22,163 bases of DNA from Christensenella sp. UBA4263 (lineage in GTDB: Bacteria; Bacillota; Clostridia; Christensenellales; Aristaeellaceae). Positions within the stretch are counted from its first letter, which is position 1. The number at the start of each line of letters is the position of its first letter. The notes beneath the pieces were generated by a model, which saw only the letters and a program-made list of their open reading frames with translations, was not told the origin of the DNA and did not search any database. The stretch spans positions 1-22,163 of the forward strand of contig DGWH01000061.1 in the NCBI GenBank assembly GCA_002395225.1. The letters run 5' to 3'. Made by a program: the position numbers and the translations under genes. Below, one piece after another: positions 1 through 9,800 of the stretch.

Positions 1-323
<323 letters not shown>

Positions 324-333
324 GAAACCCCAG

Positions 334-360
334 ACCGGAAGGGAAACCTTCCGGTTTTTT
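334..360 (+). terminator. Rho-independent terminator of ppdK
   Basis: A perfect 9-bp stem, ACCGGAAGG (334-342) and CCTTCCGGT (347-355), with a GAAA tetraloop, runs straight into five more T residues. It starts 11 bases after the ppdK stop codon. Confidence 0.93.
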
Positions 361-403
361 CTGTCCCCGGACAGGGCCGGCGGCGTGAGCTTTTTTTCAA
401 GAG

Positions 404-433
404 TTGACATTTGTCGCCCAAAACTGGTATTAT
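404..433 (+). promoter_or_regulatory. Sigma-A-type promoter for the 514-1680 gene
   Basis: A perfect -35 box TTGACA (404-409) is followed after 18 bases by TATTAT (428-433). Transcription would start near 440 and give a leader of about 75 bases before the ATG at 514. The ribosome site AAAGGAG lies at 501-507. Confidence 0.8.
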
Positions 434-513
434 AGAACATACGGGATTGAATAAAAAAGAAACACGCCCGGTTTTGAATCAATGCCGGGAAGGCAGATTG
501 AAAGGAGATCAGG

Positions 514-1680
514 ATGCGGTCAAACAGATCGAGTTATACGCTTACACCGGCCGGATCCGCTAATGCGATTGAAAGGAAAGCAAAGCAGAAACGGCCGAAA
601 AAAGAGATCAACCAGATCATGCTGATTGTCTTTTTCATCGTGCTGCCGGTTTTGGGACTGCTCGCGGTATTCTTCCAGCCGTTTCGCTTTCTCTTTATTC
701 TTGGAGTGGTGGCATCGATCACGGCCATGTGGCTTTTGAACAGTTTCCTGCCTGCAGGACGGCTGCTCCTCTCAGGTGTCTACGGATTTCTTGCGGTGAT
801 CACCCTGGTTGCCGCTCTCAGCCGTCAGGATCAGAGCGCGGGAACACTTCGGCAGAATACGCTGCTGACCCCGGTGCCCATGGCAGAGGCGACAACGACG
901 CCGGCATTTGAAAACATGTACAGTACCATGGGAACCAGCGTTCCGGCGGATTACTATATGGACCAGGAGAGTTCCTCATCCGGAGCAGATGGAACGATGG
1001 ATCTTTACACGGATCCAGCTTATCCGGAGGGCACGGAATCCGGCCAGCCCTCAGATGGGGCGTATGTACCGGATGTGAAATCCGGCGCGGAAATTGCCCT
1101 TGAGAATTTCATGGAAAAATGGTACAAGCAGATCACGGCGGACATGGTGGAGTACACCGCGCCCAGCTGGCGTGATGCCCAGACCGATCAGGATCCGGAA
1201 CACAAGCTGTTCTGGAAGTTCCAGTCAAAGAAACTGGTGGACTGGCGGCAGATGTCAGCGCCTTCCGGGACGGATGCCAGTGATGCCAGAACCATCGCGG
1301 TTCAGGCGGATGTGGAGTACAATAACGAGGTCCGGACCTATGAGTATCAGGCCATTATCCTGCAGGAAAACGGCCAGTGGTATGTGGATCCGGAATCCCT
1401 TTCAAGCGGTCAGCTGGTGGAAAAGGCGACGCCGACGCCGGACCCGAACCTGACGCCCACGCCGAGTCCGGAACCGACACCCACTCCGACGCCCGGACCG
1501 AAAACCAAACTCTATTACAATAAGGACGGCGGCAAGAAATATCACCTGGATCCCAACTGTCCCTCCGTCGCCTCCAGATACCTGCCTCTGAAGGGAACTT
1601 TTACGTACAAGGATCTGGGCAAGAGCCCGTATAACAAGCTCTCTCCCTGTGACAAGTGCGGCGCACCGGTACGGCAGTAG
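514..1680 (+). CDS. Membrane protein with NTF2-like region, Thr/Pro linker and Cys/His tail
   Basis: The function is unknown; the layout is clear in the 388-residue product. A basic N-terminus (residues 1-34) is followed by three hydrophobic segments at about 35-57, 60-80 and 82-105. The rest is probably outside the membrane. Residues about 193-300 (from ALENFMEKWYKQ to QENGQWYVDPESL) resemble an NTF2-like/DUF4878-type fold. A linker of TPTP/SPEPTPTP repeats spans about 305-331. The C-terminal domain (about 334-388) starts YYNKDGGKKYHLDPNC and ends SPCDKCG. Its H344, C349, C379 and C382 are spaced as in a small metal site of the Ada-like or zinc-ribbon kind. The start is chosen from AAAGGAG seven bases upstream. 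The gene is monocistronic: it has its own promoter and ends in a bidirectional terminator. Metal binding is an inference from residue spacing. Confidence 0.85.
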   Translation: MRSNRSSYTLTPAGSANAIERKAKQKRPKKEINQIMLIVFFIVLPVLGLLAVFFQPFRFLFILGVVASITAMWLLNSFLPAGRLLLSGVYGFLAVITLVAALSRQDQSAGTLRQNTLLTPVPMAEATTTPAFENMYSTMGTSVPADYYMDQESSSSGADGTMDLYTDPAYPEGTESGQPSDGAYVPDVKSGAEIALENFMEKWYKQITADMVEYTAPSWRDAQTDQDPEHKLFWKFQSKKLVDWRQMSAPSGTDASDARTIAVQADVEYNNEVRTYEYQAIILQENGQWYVDPESLSSGQLVEKATPTPDPNLTPTPSPEPTPTPTPGPKTKLYYNKDGGKKYHLDPNCPSVASRYLPLKGTFTYKDLGKSPYNKLSPCDKCGAPVRQ

Positions 1681-1705
1681 CCCGCTGCCACATGACATGT
1701 AACAG

Positions 1706-1737
1706 AAAAAAAGTGCCAGCAGTGCTGACACTTTTTT
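1706..1737. terminator. Bidirectional terminator between convergent genes
   Basis: An almost perfect inverted repeat in which A6-GTGCCAGCA mirrors TGCTGACAC-T6, with one C/A mismatch. The A and T tracts on opposite sides let it terminate both the rightward 514-1680 gene and the leftward thioesterase/peptide operon ending at 1749. Confidence 0.88.
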
Positions 1738-1748
1738 CATATGGTTTC

Positions 1749-2018
1749 TCAGGAGATGGAAATCAGAAACATCTCATAGGGGTCATCGAAACAGTCATAG
1801 GGCATGGGATTGCCGCCGTTGGTGGATTTCGTCTGATTGGATGAAAATTCCTCCCCGTCGGAGATGATGTCCCCCGGGGTAAGGGCAAACCCGTATTCCC
1901 CGGCGATCCGGCAAAAACACGCAAGCGGGTCGGCCGCCTCTCTTGTATCAAGCAGCGCCTGCCGGAAAACGGGATTGGTAAGGGCAAGCTTTCGCATGCC
2001 GAGCAGCGTATCGTTCAT
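1749..2018 (-). CDS. Nif11-like leader peptide, possible RiPP precursor
   Basis: An 89-residue protein. Residues about 5-51 (LLGMRKLALTNPVFRQALL, then TREAADPLACFCRIAGEYGF and ALTPGDI) match the pattern of Nif11-type leader domains: a short helix, NP.FR..L, a DP turn, a second helix, then GF.LTP. Nif11-like leaders direct processing of several ribosomally made, modified peptides and usually end at a Gly-Gly site. Here GG is at residues 68-69, followed by a 20-residue acidic, aromatic tail containing one cysteine (C75) and ending FLISIS. The canonical ELSDEEL-type helix before GG is missing. The ATG overlaps the stop of the upstream thioesterase gene (ATGA), and GGAGG lies just before it, so the two are translationally coupled. 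No modification enzyme, protease or exporter lies in the window. The Nif11 call is fairly good; precursor status is an inference. Confidence 0.65.
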   Translation of the reverse strand: MNDTLLGMRKLALTNPVFRQALLDTREAADPLACFCRIAGEYGFALTPGDIISDGEEFSSNQTKSTNGGNPMPYDCFDDPYEMFLISIS

Positions 2019-2755
2019 TTATCCTCCGCAAATTGTCCGATTGCCAGAAAATGACGTGTGGCGCCGGCGGAGCTGACCTCATAGGAGAAACTGCTGTCAT
2101 TCTGTGAGAGATGGATTTCCAGTTCCTCTTCATCCCGGATTTCACGTTCATATCCGGCCGTCACCGAGCTGATATGACAGCCGTCAAAAGCGGCTTTTCC
2201 CAGCTGATCGCACAGCCAGGTGATGTACCTGGTATTGTTGACATGCCCGTTGAGATCCATATCGGAATACTGGACCAGGCGTTTGCTCACGGTATAGGTG
2301 GAGACGATCTTTGAGGGCAGCCGGTTGGGCAGTTCGGTGGGAACCGGCAGATCGCTGTTGTCCGGGAAATGCAGATCGGCCTGAAGCGGGCTGACGATCC
2401 GGCGTGTTCTGGTATCCAGAATGACCCAAAGCGCACCGGCAGCTGCCAGCGGCGTTCCGTCATCCAGGGAGAAGACGTGGTAACGCGGGCAGAAAAAGCG
2501 GTTCATGGTGCCGGGCCAGGTGGTATGACGGATATGCTGCCCAAATCGGGGCGGATTCAGAATGCTCACGTGAATCCGGGAAAGTGCAAAAAACAGCTGG
2601 CGGTCAAGTAAAGCCTGATGTCCGATTCCCAGAAGGCGGGCATGCGCTTCTCCGCCTTCCTGCATGGCCATGAAAAGGGCATCCAGCCGCATTTTTCCAT
2701 ACTGATCGCAGTCTACCGAGCGGATAGCCAGTGATTCTGTATAGGTTTTATCCAT
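2015..2755 (-). CDS. Acyl-ACP thioesterase (FatA/FatB-like)
   Basis: This enzyme releases free fatty acids from acyl-acyl carrier protein in the cytoplasm. The 246-residue length fits bacterial members of the plant-type family, which have two hotdog domains. The N-terminal hotdog covers about residues 1-125 (SVDCDQYGKMRLDALFMAMQ, later ALSRIHVSI and TWPGTMNRFFCPRYHVF). The C-terminal hotdog covers about 140-246 and carries YSDMDLNGHVNNTRYITWL, the conserved N.HVNN.RY catalytic loop. I start at 2755, whose upstream AAGAGGAA is a plausible ribosome site. A longer reading frame to 2821 would begin upstream of the -10 box. The stop overlaps the ATG of the Nif11-like peptide gene. Physiological product and chain length cannot be read from the sequence. 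Confidence 0.9.
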   Translation of the reverse strand: MDKTYTESLAIRSVDCDQYGKMRLDALFMAMQEGGEAHARLLGIGHQALLDRQLFFALSRIHVSILNPPRFGQHIRHTTWPGTMNRFFCPRYHVFSLDDGTPLAAAGALWVILDTRTRRIVSPLQADLHFPDNSDLPVPTELPNRLPSKIVSTYTVSKRLVQYSDMDLNGHVNNTRYITWLCDQLGKAAFDGCHISSVTAGYEREIRDEEELEIHLSQNDSSFSYEVSSAGATRHFLAIGQFAEDK

Positions 2756-2780
2756 GACGAATTCCTCTTTTCGCTTGTCT

Positions 2781-2800
2781 TTTCCCGGTCCTCCGGGAAA
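2781..2800 (-). repeat. Inverted repeat at the start of the thioesterase transcript
   Basis: TTTCCCGG (2781-2788) and CCGGGAAA (2793-2800) form a perfect 8-bp inverted repeat around four bases. It lies just inside the expected transcription start (about 2803, minus strand) and well before the ATG at 2755. It could be a repressor operator or a 5' hairpin that stabilises the mRNA. It has no T tract and is not a terminator. Confidence 0.6.
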
Positions 2801-2809
2801 TTCCGTGAT

Positions 2810-2838
2810 AGAATAGCACATTTTCCGCGGGAGAACAA
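2810..2838 (-). promoter_or_regulatory. Promoter of the thioesterase/Nif11-like operon
   Basis: Read on the minus strand, TTGTTC (2838-2833) is separated by 17 bases from TATTCT (2815-2810), which is preceded by TGC, an extended -10. Predicted start near 2803, giving a leader of about 48 bases. Confidence 0.7.
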
Positions 2839-2872
2839 GATTCCCTGACTGACCGGGCTCAGGAAATCCTGC

Positions 2873-2901
2873 TTGTATTTTCAGGGAAAATGAGGTATAA
2901 A
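2873..2901 (+). promoter_or_regulatory. Candidate rightward promoter before the relic gene and giant gene
   Basis: TTGTAT (2873-2878), a 17-base spacer, then TATAAA (2896-2901). It is the only good rightward promoter-like pair I see before the 3851-11494 gene, so it may supply that gene by running through the truncated ATPase relic. Confidence 0.55.
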
Positions 2902-2939
2902 TTAGGGACGACTTTCACTTGATCGTTACAGGAACCCAA

Positions 2940-2980
2940 ACGGATGATGAAGCAAATGACTGTGCCTTCTTATCATCCGT
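2940..2980. repeat. Hairpin-forming inverted repeat in a non-coding leader
   Basis: ACGGATGAT (2940-2948) and ATCATCCGT (2972-2980) are a perfect 9-bp inverted repeat. GAAGCA and TGCCTTC inside can extend the stem beyond a two-base bulge. No T run follows. The rest of the gene-free stretch 2839-3050 shows only the promoter above and a five-codon frame at 3043 (ATG to TAA) behind GGAGAG, possibly the leftover start of the deleted gene. Confidence 0.6.
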
Positions 2981-3050
2981 CAATGACAGAACAGCCCGGA
3001 AGCTAAACTGCCGCCGGAGCAGGAACCGTTTATGGAGAGAACATGAATGA

Positions 3051-3785
3051 AATCATTTAATACGACAGGGGGATGCATACCGTCGAAGCATTTCTTTGTT
3101 TGATTCGCTTATCTGGAACCTTGCGAACGCCCCTGAACTGCGCAGGCGGCTCCGGGCGGTTTTGATGCGCAGGGAAATGCTTGACTGGCTTCCATACGAT
3201 GAGGAACAGCAGCGGCTGCTCATGTATGGTTTACTCAGAAATCATCATCAGACAGTCGCTGTTTCAAACAGGATGTTTGAAATGCTGCTTTACACACACT
3301 TTATCGGTGAAAGCGATAAAAACAACGAATTGAAACAGATTGCGGCAGGGATGAAATCGGTCTTTGTCGACGATGACGGAGGACTGGACATTCCGAAAAT
3401 CATGGATCATTTCATCCGGGAACATAACCGCTTGTACAGGGATGACAATGAAAAGATCCTTGAGGCAGAAGGACGGGAACGTTTTATCACGTTTGTCTCA
3501 GGACTGATTAACGGAACAGGAACATACGGCGTTGAAGAACCATTCCGCGATGACCGGCGGACCGATCTGGTCATTCATGATCGCGGGAAAAGAACGGTTA
3601 TTGAAATGAGAATCTGGCATGGTGAGAGGTACACGGCTGATGGGGAAAAGCAGCTGATCGGATATTTTGATACCTGGAACCTGAATACGGGATATCTGCT
3701 CAGTTTCAATTTCGATAAGAAAACGAAACCGGGCGTTGAGCGGATCCGGATTGGTGAGAAGAACCTGTTTGAAGGAACGGTGTAA
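3051..3785 (+). pseudogene. C-terminal remnant of an AAA-ATPase-like / PD-(D/E)XK protein
   Basis: This stretch matches the second half of the large family with an N-terminal AAA-ATPase-like domain and a C-terminal PD-(D/E)XK nuclease-like domain (DUF1703 type). Recognisable parts are NLANAPELRRRL, MYGLLRNHHQTVAVSNRMFE, then SGLINGTGTYGVEE, RTDLVIHDRGKRTVIEMRIW, and GEKQLIGYFDTWNLNTGYLLSF. Full proteins have about 500-600 residues. Here only about 230 remain and there is no Walker A region. The frame is open from 3051 after a stop at 3048, and the only nearby start is TTG at 3096, with no ribosome site. Numbering from that TTG, the nuclease motif reads D157, E170, R172 where E-x-K is usual, so activity is doubtful. 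Base composition is clearly AT-richer than that of the flanking genes, suggesting acquired DNA that has decayed. A short expressed protein cannot be excluded. Confidence 0.75.
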
Positions 3786-3850
3786 GAGCCAAAACAATGA
3801 GGACTATACGGAGCCAAAAGAGCTGACTTCGGATTAAAAGGAGAGATAGT

Positions 3851-6800
3851 GTGAGAAAGGTCGCGTTGTTCCTTTTTCTGATGCTGGTACTGACCTGCGT
3901 TTTCGGAATGGCAGAGGAGCGTCAGATTGGTGATTATATCTACGTCCCTGCCGGGGGAACCCGGCAGGTGACGGATGTGGTCCACATGACGGTTGAAGGC
4001 GTGGGCTATTCTGCCGAGACGGGGGAACCTCGCACAGAGGCGAATCTCTCCGGCGCCGAGTTCGGTGTCTATGTCATCAATGCAGAGGGCGAGGTCCGTC
4101 CGTGGGCGAACCCCCTGTATCCGATGGAGCAGATGAAAATCCGGACCGGGGCAGAGGGGGCCTCTTTCACGCTCCCGTCGGGCATGGACTATTATCTGAA
4201 ACAGGAGAGCACGCAGAGCGGGTATCTGTTTGACGCGGATGCCCTGATCCCGGTCGTGGGAACGGAAATCCGGGTGCAGAATGTCATGCCCTCCCTTTTG
4301 GCTGTCAGCGCCTGTGATTCACTGAATACGCCCATCCCCGGGATCGAGATCACGCTGACCGGCGAAGACGGAAAACAGTTCCGGGAGAGGACGGATGAAA
4401 CCGGCTGGGCCAGGTTCTATTCGGATACCGGTTTCAGCGGGACCGTGGCCGAGTCAGAACTGACCAGTGACGCGTTCCCGGCCAGGTCCATGACCATCAA
4501 TGGGGTCAAAGCGGAGACGGCGTCCGTTGCGGCGAAGCCGGGGGAATGTACCCTCATCCGGTTTGAACACCCGGCGGCCGGGACGGTCCAGCTGAACGCC
4601 ACCCTGACCGCGCTGGACGATTCGGGGGAGCCGGTCTCAGAGCCGCTTGCGGGGGTCACCATGACCATTGAAGCGGATCCGCAGGTGACCCTGGTGACGG
4701 ATGAGACCGGGTATGCGGAGGCGGCCCTGCTTGAGGGAACCTATCCGGTCACCTTCAGCAGCCCGGATGCGGCGGTTCAGCTGCCGTTTACCAAAGCGTC
4801 CCTGGAGATTGGCAGCGGCGGCTTTACGGGTGTTCCCGTCGAGGCGTTTGTCAATGAGGGACGGATTGTTCTTGAAGCGGATTTCGGCGGACAGGAGGCC
4901 AGGGGAACGGTCACGATTCTCAGTGAAACAGATGGAACCGTTGCCGCAACACTGGATCTGCCCAAAGACGGGCATCTCGTTTCGCCCTCTCTTGCCGCCG
5001 GAAATTACTGGGTTCAGCTGGTTACGGGCGAGCAGACACGCATCAGTTCGCTCACCTCTGAACAGATGACCGGACAGGACGGGGAAGCGATATGCCTCCA
5101 GGTCCTGCCGGGAAAAGTGAGTCTGCTGGAAGCGGAAATTGCCGTTCCCCGGAAACAGCTGTATTCTCTGGCCTTTCGGTTCCTGACCGAGCTGGGCGAG
5201 ACCGAAGTGGACGATCTGCGCCTGGACGGCGAGGGAACGCTTCTTCGCGCAGATGGAACCGAGGAGGGAAAAGTTGAAATTGAAAACGGTGAACTGACTG
5301 CGGAAACCTTTTCGGGAACCTATATTCTTGAGATCGATGCAGCGCTGGCGAAAGCGGCGGGCATTCGCCGTCAGTCGGAAGCCTTTGAGCTGCCTTCCCA
5401 GGATGGAACGATTCTGTTCCCGGCGGCCGGCGGACGGGTTCTGCTCTCGGCAACGGATGCCAAAGGCAATCCGGTGGCATCGGGCATGTACCGGATCACG
5501 GATGCGGAAGGCACGGAAAGCGTCGTCACGACAGATGAAAACGGACTGGCCATCTCCGCCGTCCTTGCCGGCGGACCGGCCGATATTGAGAGCGTACAGG
5601 TCCCGGAGGGCTTTGAAGCGGTACAGGGAACGGTACAGGTAGAAGACGGCGCACTGGCTCTGGCTGAACTGGTTCAGCCGCGGCAGGGCGTACTGACCCT
5701 GAGGGTCATGAGGCAGTCCGTTGAAAAGGGACAGATTGTCCTTTCGCCCATGGCAGGCGCGGCCGTAGTCCTCACCGCTGTGACCGGACAGGTTCCGGCC
5801 GGAACCGACCTGCAGTCGGATGAGGAGGGCATTGTCCGGATTCCCCTTGCCGAAGGCGAGTATGAGGCGGCCCTGACCGGGGCACTTCCGGCAGGGGAAA
5901 AAGCCGGGGACAGCGTCCATGTCACCATGCAGAATGACACCGAGACCGGGACGGAGCTGGTTTGCTTTGCCGCCGAGGGCGGAATTGAAGTGACGGCCCA
6001 AAGTCAGGGAAAAGTGGATCCCATGCTCCTGACACAGATGCAGTTTGAGCTGCAGGGAGAGGGCGATCCGGTGCTGCTCCGGCTGGAAGAGGGAACGTTC
6101 CGGGCAGAGGGACTGCCCGAGGGCAATTATACCCTGACCGAAACCCTGGCACCTGCCGGATATCCCCTGATCCGAGACCGTGAGGTAGAGATCCGGGGCG
6201 GACAGATCGCCGGCGTCACCATTCCTCTGGTGGAATACGCTACGGTGCGCGTGAACAAGTATGGTCTCACCTTTGATGATCAGATGAGAAACTATCTGGT
6301 TCCGCTGAAGGGCCGGTACGGTGTATTCGTGAAAGCGGGATCGGAACTGGTGCCTTATCCGGATGCGGAACATCAGACAGAGGTCTATTCCAATGTTTCG
6401 GCGGATTCGGCGCTTCCGACTGTGGCGCAGCTGCCGGCGGAGGAGGAGGGATCGGTCTTCTACCTGATGGAGCTGGATGCCAGCGAAGGATTCGAAAAGG
6501 ATACGGAGCCGCATGAAATCACGGTCCGTCCCGGCGATGCCGCCGAGGTGACGGGCAGTGTGTCCAGTGACCGGGGATTCTATCATGTGACCCTGACCGA
6601 TTCGGAGACCGGCGAGGCCGTGTCCGGCGCCCGGTTTACCCTGGCTGATGCGGATGGCAATGTGCTTGACACCTTTGAGCTGGATGGTCAGTATCGCAAT
6701 GAGATGGCCATTCCGGTTGGCGATTATGTGCTGACGCAGACCCGGGCAGCAGATGGGTATCTTCTGACCGATGTGCAGCAGACGTTCCAGGTATTGCCTT

Positions 6801-9800
6801 ACCTTTCCATGGGCGGACAGGTGAGTGAACTGGCATTTGAAACCATCCGGATTCCCGGGGAGAACTGGGAACAGCGGCTGTTCCACTCCATGGAAGGTTC
6901 CGCGGGGCAGGGCTTCACGCTGCTGACGGTCGACCCCGCGGCTGTTCCGGAGGCGATCGGGCTGACAATGCCGCAGCTCACGCTCCGCCTTGCGGACAAC
7001 AGCGGCAGTGCGGGAATTCGCACCGTGTCCCTGACCGGCGCGGAGAACGGAACCCCGGGTGCGGATATCCGGGTTGAATATGCGGCGGCAGGATGTGGCT
7101 GGCTCATGAGCCGCAGCCAGACCGTGAGGGCCGCGGAACTGCCCAAGAACGTGGTTTTCCCGGACGAGGAGGCCGTGTACGCGGTTCGGCTGACCTATCT
7201 GGATCCGGAGACGGGACTGGAACAGTGCCCTGCGGGATTTGCGCCCGGCGATGTGGTGCTCCAGATTGAAAATTATCAAGACCAGCCGGTACAGGTGAGC
7301 GCGGAAGCCGCTTTCACCGGTACACTGAGTTACCGGACCGAAGCGGAGCAGCCGGTGCAGCATCTGGCCATCCGCTCCCATATGGCGGCAGAGTTTGCCG
7401 CCGCGCCCTCCGGGATTCATGCCCCAGTGATCATGGGACGTGACGGGCAGATCAGCGGCATGGTCTTCTATGACCGGAATGCAGATGGCATCGCCCTGCC
7501 GGATGAACAGGGAATGCCCTCCGTGGCGGTCACCCTGTGCGATCTGAACGGAAACGAAATCAAACAGTCGCTGACCGATGAGCAGGGACGGTATGCATTT
7601 ACTGCACTCTCAGCCGGTCAGTATACCCTGCATTTTGATGAGGGCCGGCTGTATACCCATGGTCACCGGTATTCTGCCTATCTCTGTTCAAACATCAGTC
7701 TTTCCGGAATCAGTGAACCCATCACCATCGACAACGAACATACGGATGAATGGATTCTGGCAGGCGCGGTCTATCCGGCCGGCATCCGTGGGCAGCTGAT
7801 GGAACAGGTGTCCCGCGACCAGAGTGAACCCGTTGAGGGATGGGCCATTGATCTGTTCCATGAGGGGCTGGAGGAGCCGGTTACCATATGGACCACGGAA
7901 AGCGGTTCGTTCCTGAACGAGCGGCTGCTTCCTGGCAACTATGACCTGTGCATCCAGCTGCCGGCCAATACCCTCAGCCGGGAGGCGGAGAACGGGAAAG
8001 TAGTAAAACAGATCTCGGTCTCCGAGGGCGATATGCTGGATATTCCCGCCATTGTGTTCATGCGCGGCGCCACCGTTCAGGGAGCGGTGCGAGTGGATGA
8101 GGACGGGGATGGACAGATGCCGGAAAATGCGCAGGCGGTGAGTGGCATCCATGTCGAGCTTTCCGAGATTCAGGCAGATGGTCACGCGGAACCGGCGGTC
8201 AATACAGTAACGGATGCGCAGGGCCAGTACCGCTTTGACGGACTGGCGGAGGGGAATTACCTTGTCAGCTTCCAGCTGGATGATCCCTGGGTATTCACCC
8301 AGTTCGGAGCAGGTTCCGATGTGTTTGGCTCGGTTTCCGCGAACGGCAGTACCCAGGCATTCCAGGTGGACTGCGGCTCGGTGAATGTGCGCAACGCAGG
8401 GGTCACCCTCCCGTCGCGGTTCACCGTAACGGTATTCAGTGATACAAGGATGAATGGCATCCGCAGTGCGGATGAGCCGGGCCTGGCCAATGTCAGGATT
8501 TCCCTTGTCCGGATCGAAGGGGATTCGGACGGGGAGACGGTGTCTGCCTATACGGATGAAAACGGCGCGGCCGTGTTTGAGCGGGTCAGCCCGGGCAAAT
8601 ATGCCGTCCAGTACCAGATGCCGGGAATCTGGAGGACCACCGTCATGCCTCAGCCGGCGGAGAACCAGATCGGGAGCTTTGTCCCGCAGAGCACAGAGCC
8701 GGAGGGACGGAGCGGGACCTTTGTGATTCCCATGGGTTCAGCCCTGGAACTGGCCATTGGCGCCGTCCAGACGGTTGAAATCAGTGGACGTGCCTATTAC
8801 GATGACAATGCGGATGCCGCTCTTACCGAAGGGGAAGCCGGTGCCGGGGGAGTCGCGGTGACCCTGCTTAATTCCGAGGGGGCCGCGGTACAGCAAACAA
8901 CGACGGGTGCGGATGGCACCTACGCCTTTACCGGACTGCCGCAGGGACGGTACTTTGTGCAGTTCCAGGCCCGCGACGGCGAGTGCTTCAGCGGAAGTGA
9001 ACGTACGGCCAATCGGGGCGCCGCAGAACGAAGCGAGGAATCGGTCAGCCGCACGCGTGTCATTATCCTCGAGGAGGGCCGCAGCATGTTAACGGCGGAT
9101 GCGGGAATTATCCGCCCGTCGAGGATTTCCGGCAGTCTCTATATCGACCGGAACGCGGACACGGTCCGGGATCAGGAGGAACAGCCGCTGCGCGGGGCCA
9201 AAGTCAGTCTGACCAACGCCTCGGGCCGCACCCTCATCAGCACGGCTGAAACGGATGCGGAGGGGAACTTTGTCCTGGAGCGGGTGCTTCCGGGTCATTA
9301 CAAGCTGCGGATTGATCCCGGTGAGGAATATGTCTATTCGGGCAATCCGGCAGGGAATCCGCTGCCGATCGAGAATCAGTCCGGCAGCTGGGTGTATACC
9401 TCTGAGTTTGTGATTTACGGGAATACGACGGTTGAAAACCTGAGTTACGGATTCCTGAATCAGGGCGTGATTGCCGGACTTGTCTGGGAGGACCTGGCGT
9501 ACAATGGTCAGTATCCGGATGGGAATGGACTGCGCTATGTGACGGTGAACCTGATTGATGCGGACGGGCAGACCTGCGGTTCCGTGAAAACGGACCGGGA
9601 GGGCCGGTTCCGCTTTGAAAAGCTGATGCCGGGACGTTATACCCTGGAGGTCACGCTTGAACCCGGGTATGTCTTTACCGTCGACGGAAAAGATTCCGCG
9701 GCGCCCCGGATGAACGCGGAAACCTGTGTTCTCACGCTTGAGCCCCTTGAAATGGGGGAGGTCCGGGATGATGTGATGATCGGTGCCCTGAAACCCGGAT

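Noticed and set aside
1426..1500. Repetitive ACGCCGACGCC-type DNA as a possible repeat element
   Set aside because: It is simply the codon repetition of the Thr/Pro linker, in frame with the surrounding gene.
2756..2821. Longer N-terminus of the thioesterase starting at 2821
   Set aside because: The added codons would lie upstream of the predicted -10 box, and the family N-terminus fits the start at 2755 with its ribosome site.
4637..7420. 927-codon open frame on the strand opposite the giant gene
   Set aside because: It is a shadow of the GC-rich, stop-poor repeat gene: low-complexity translation without recognisable motifs, lying wholly inside a well-supported coding region.
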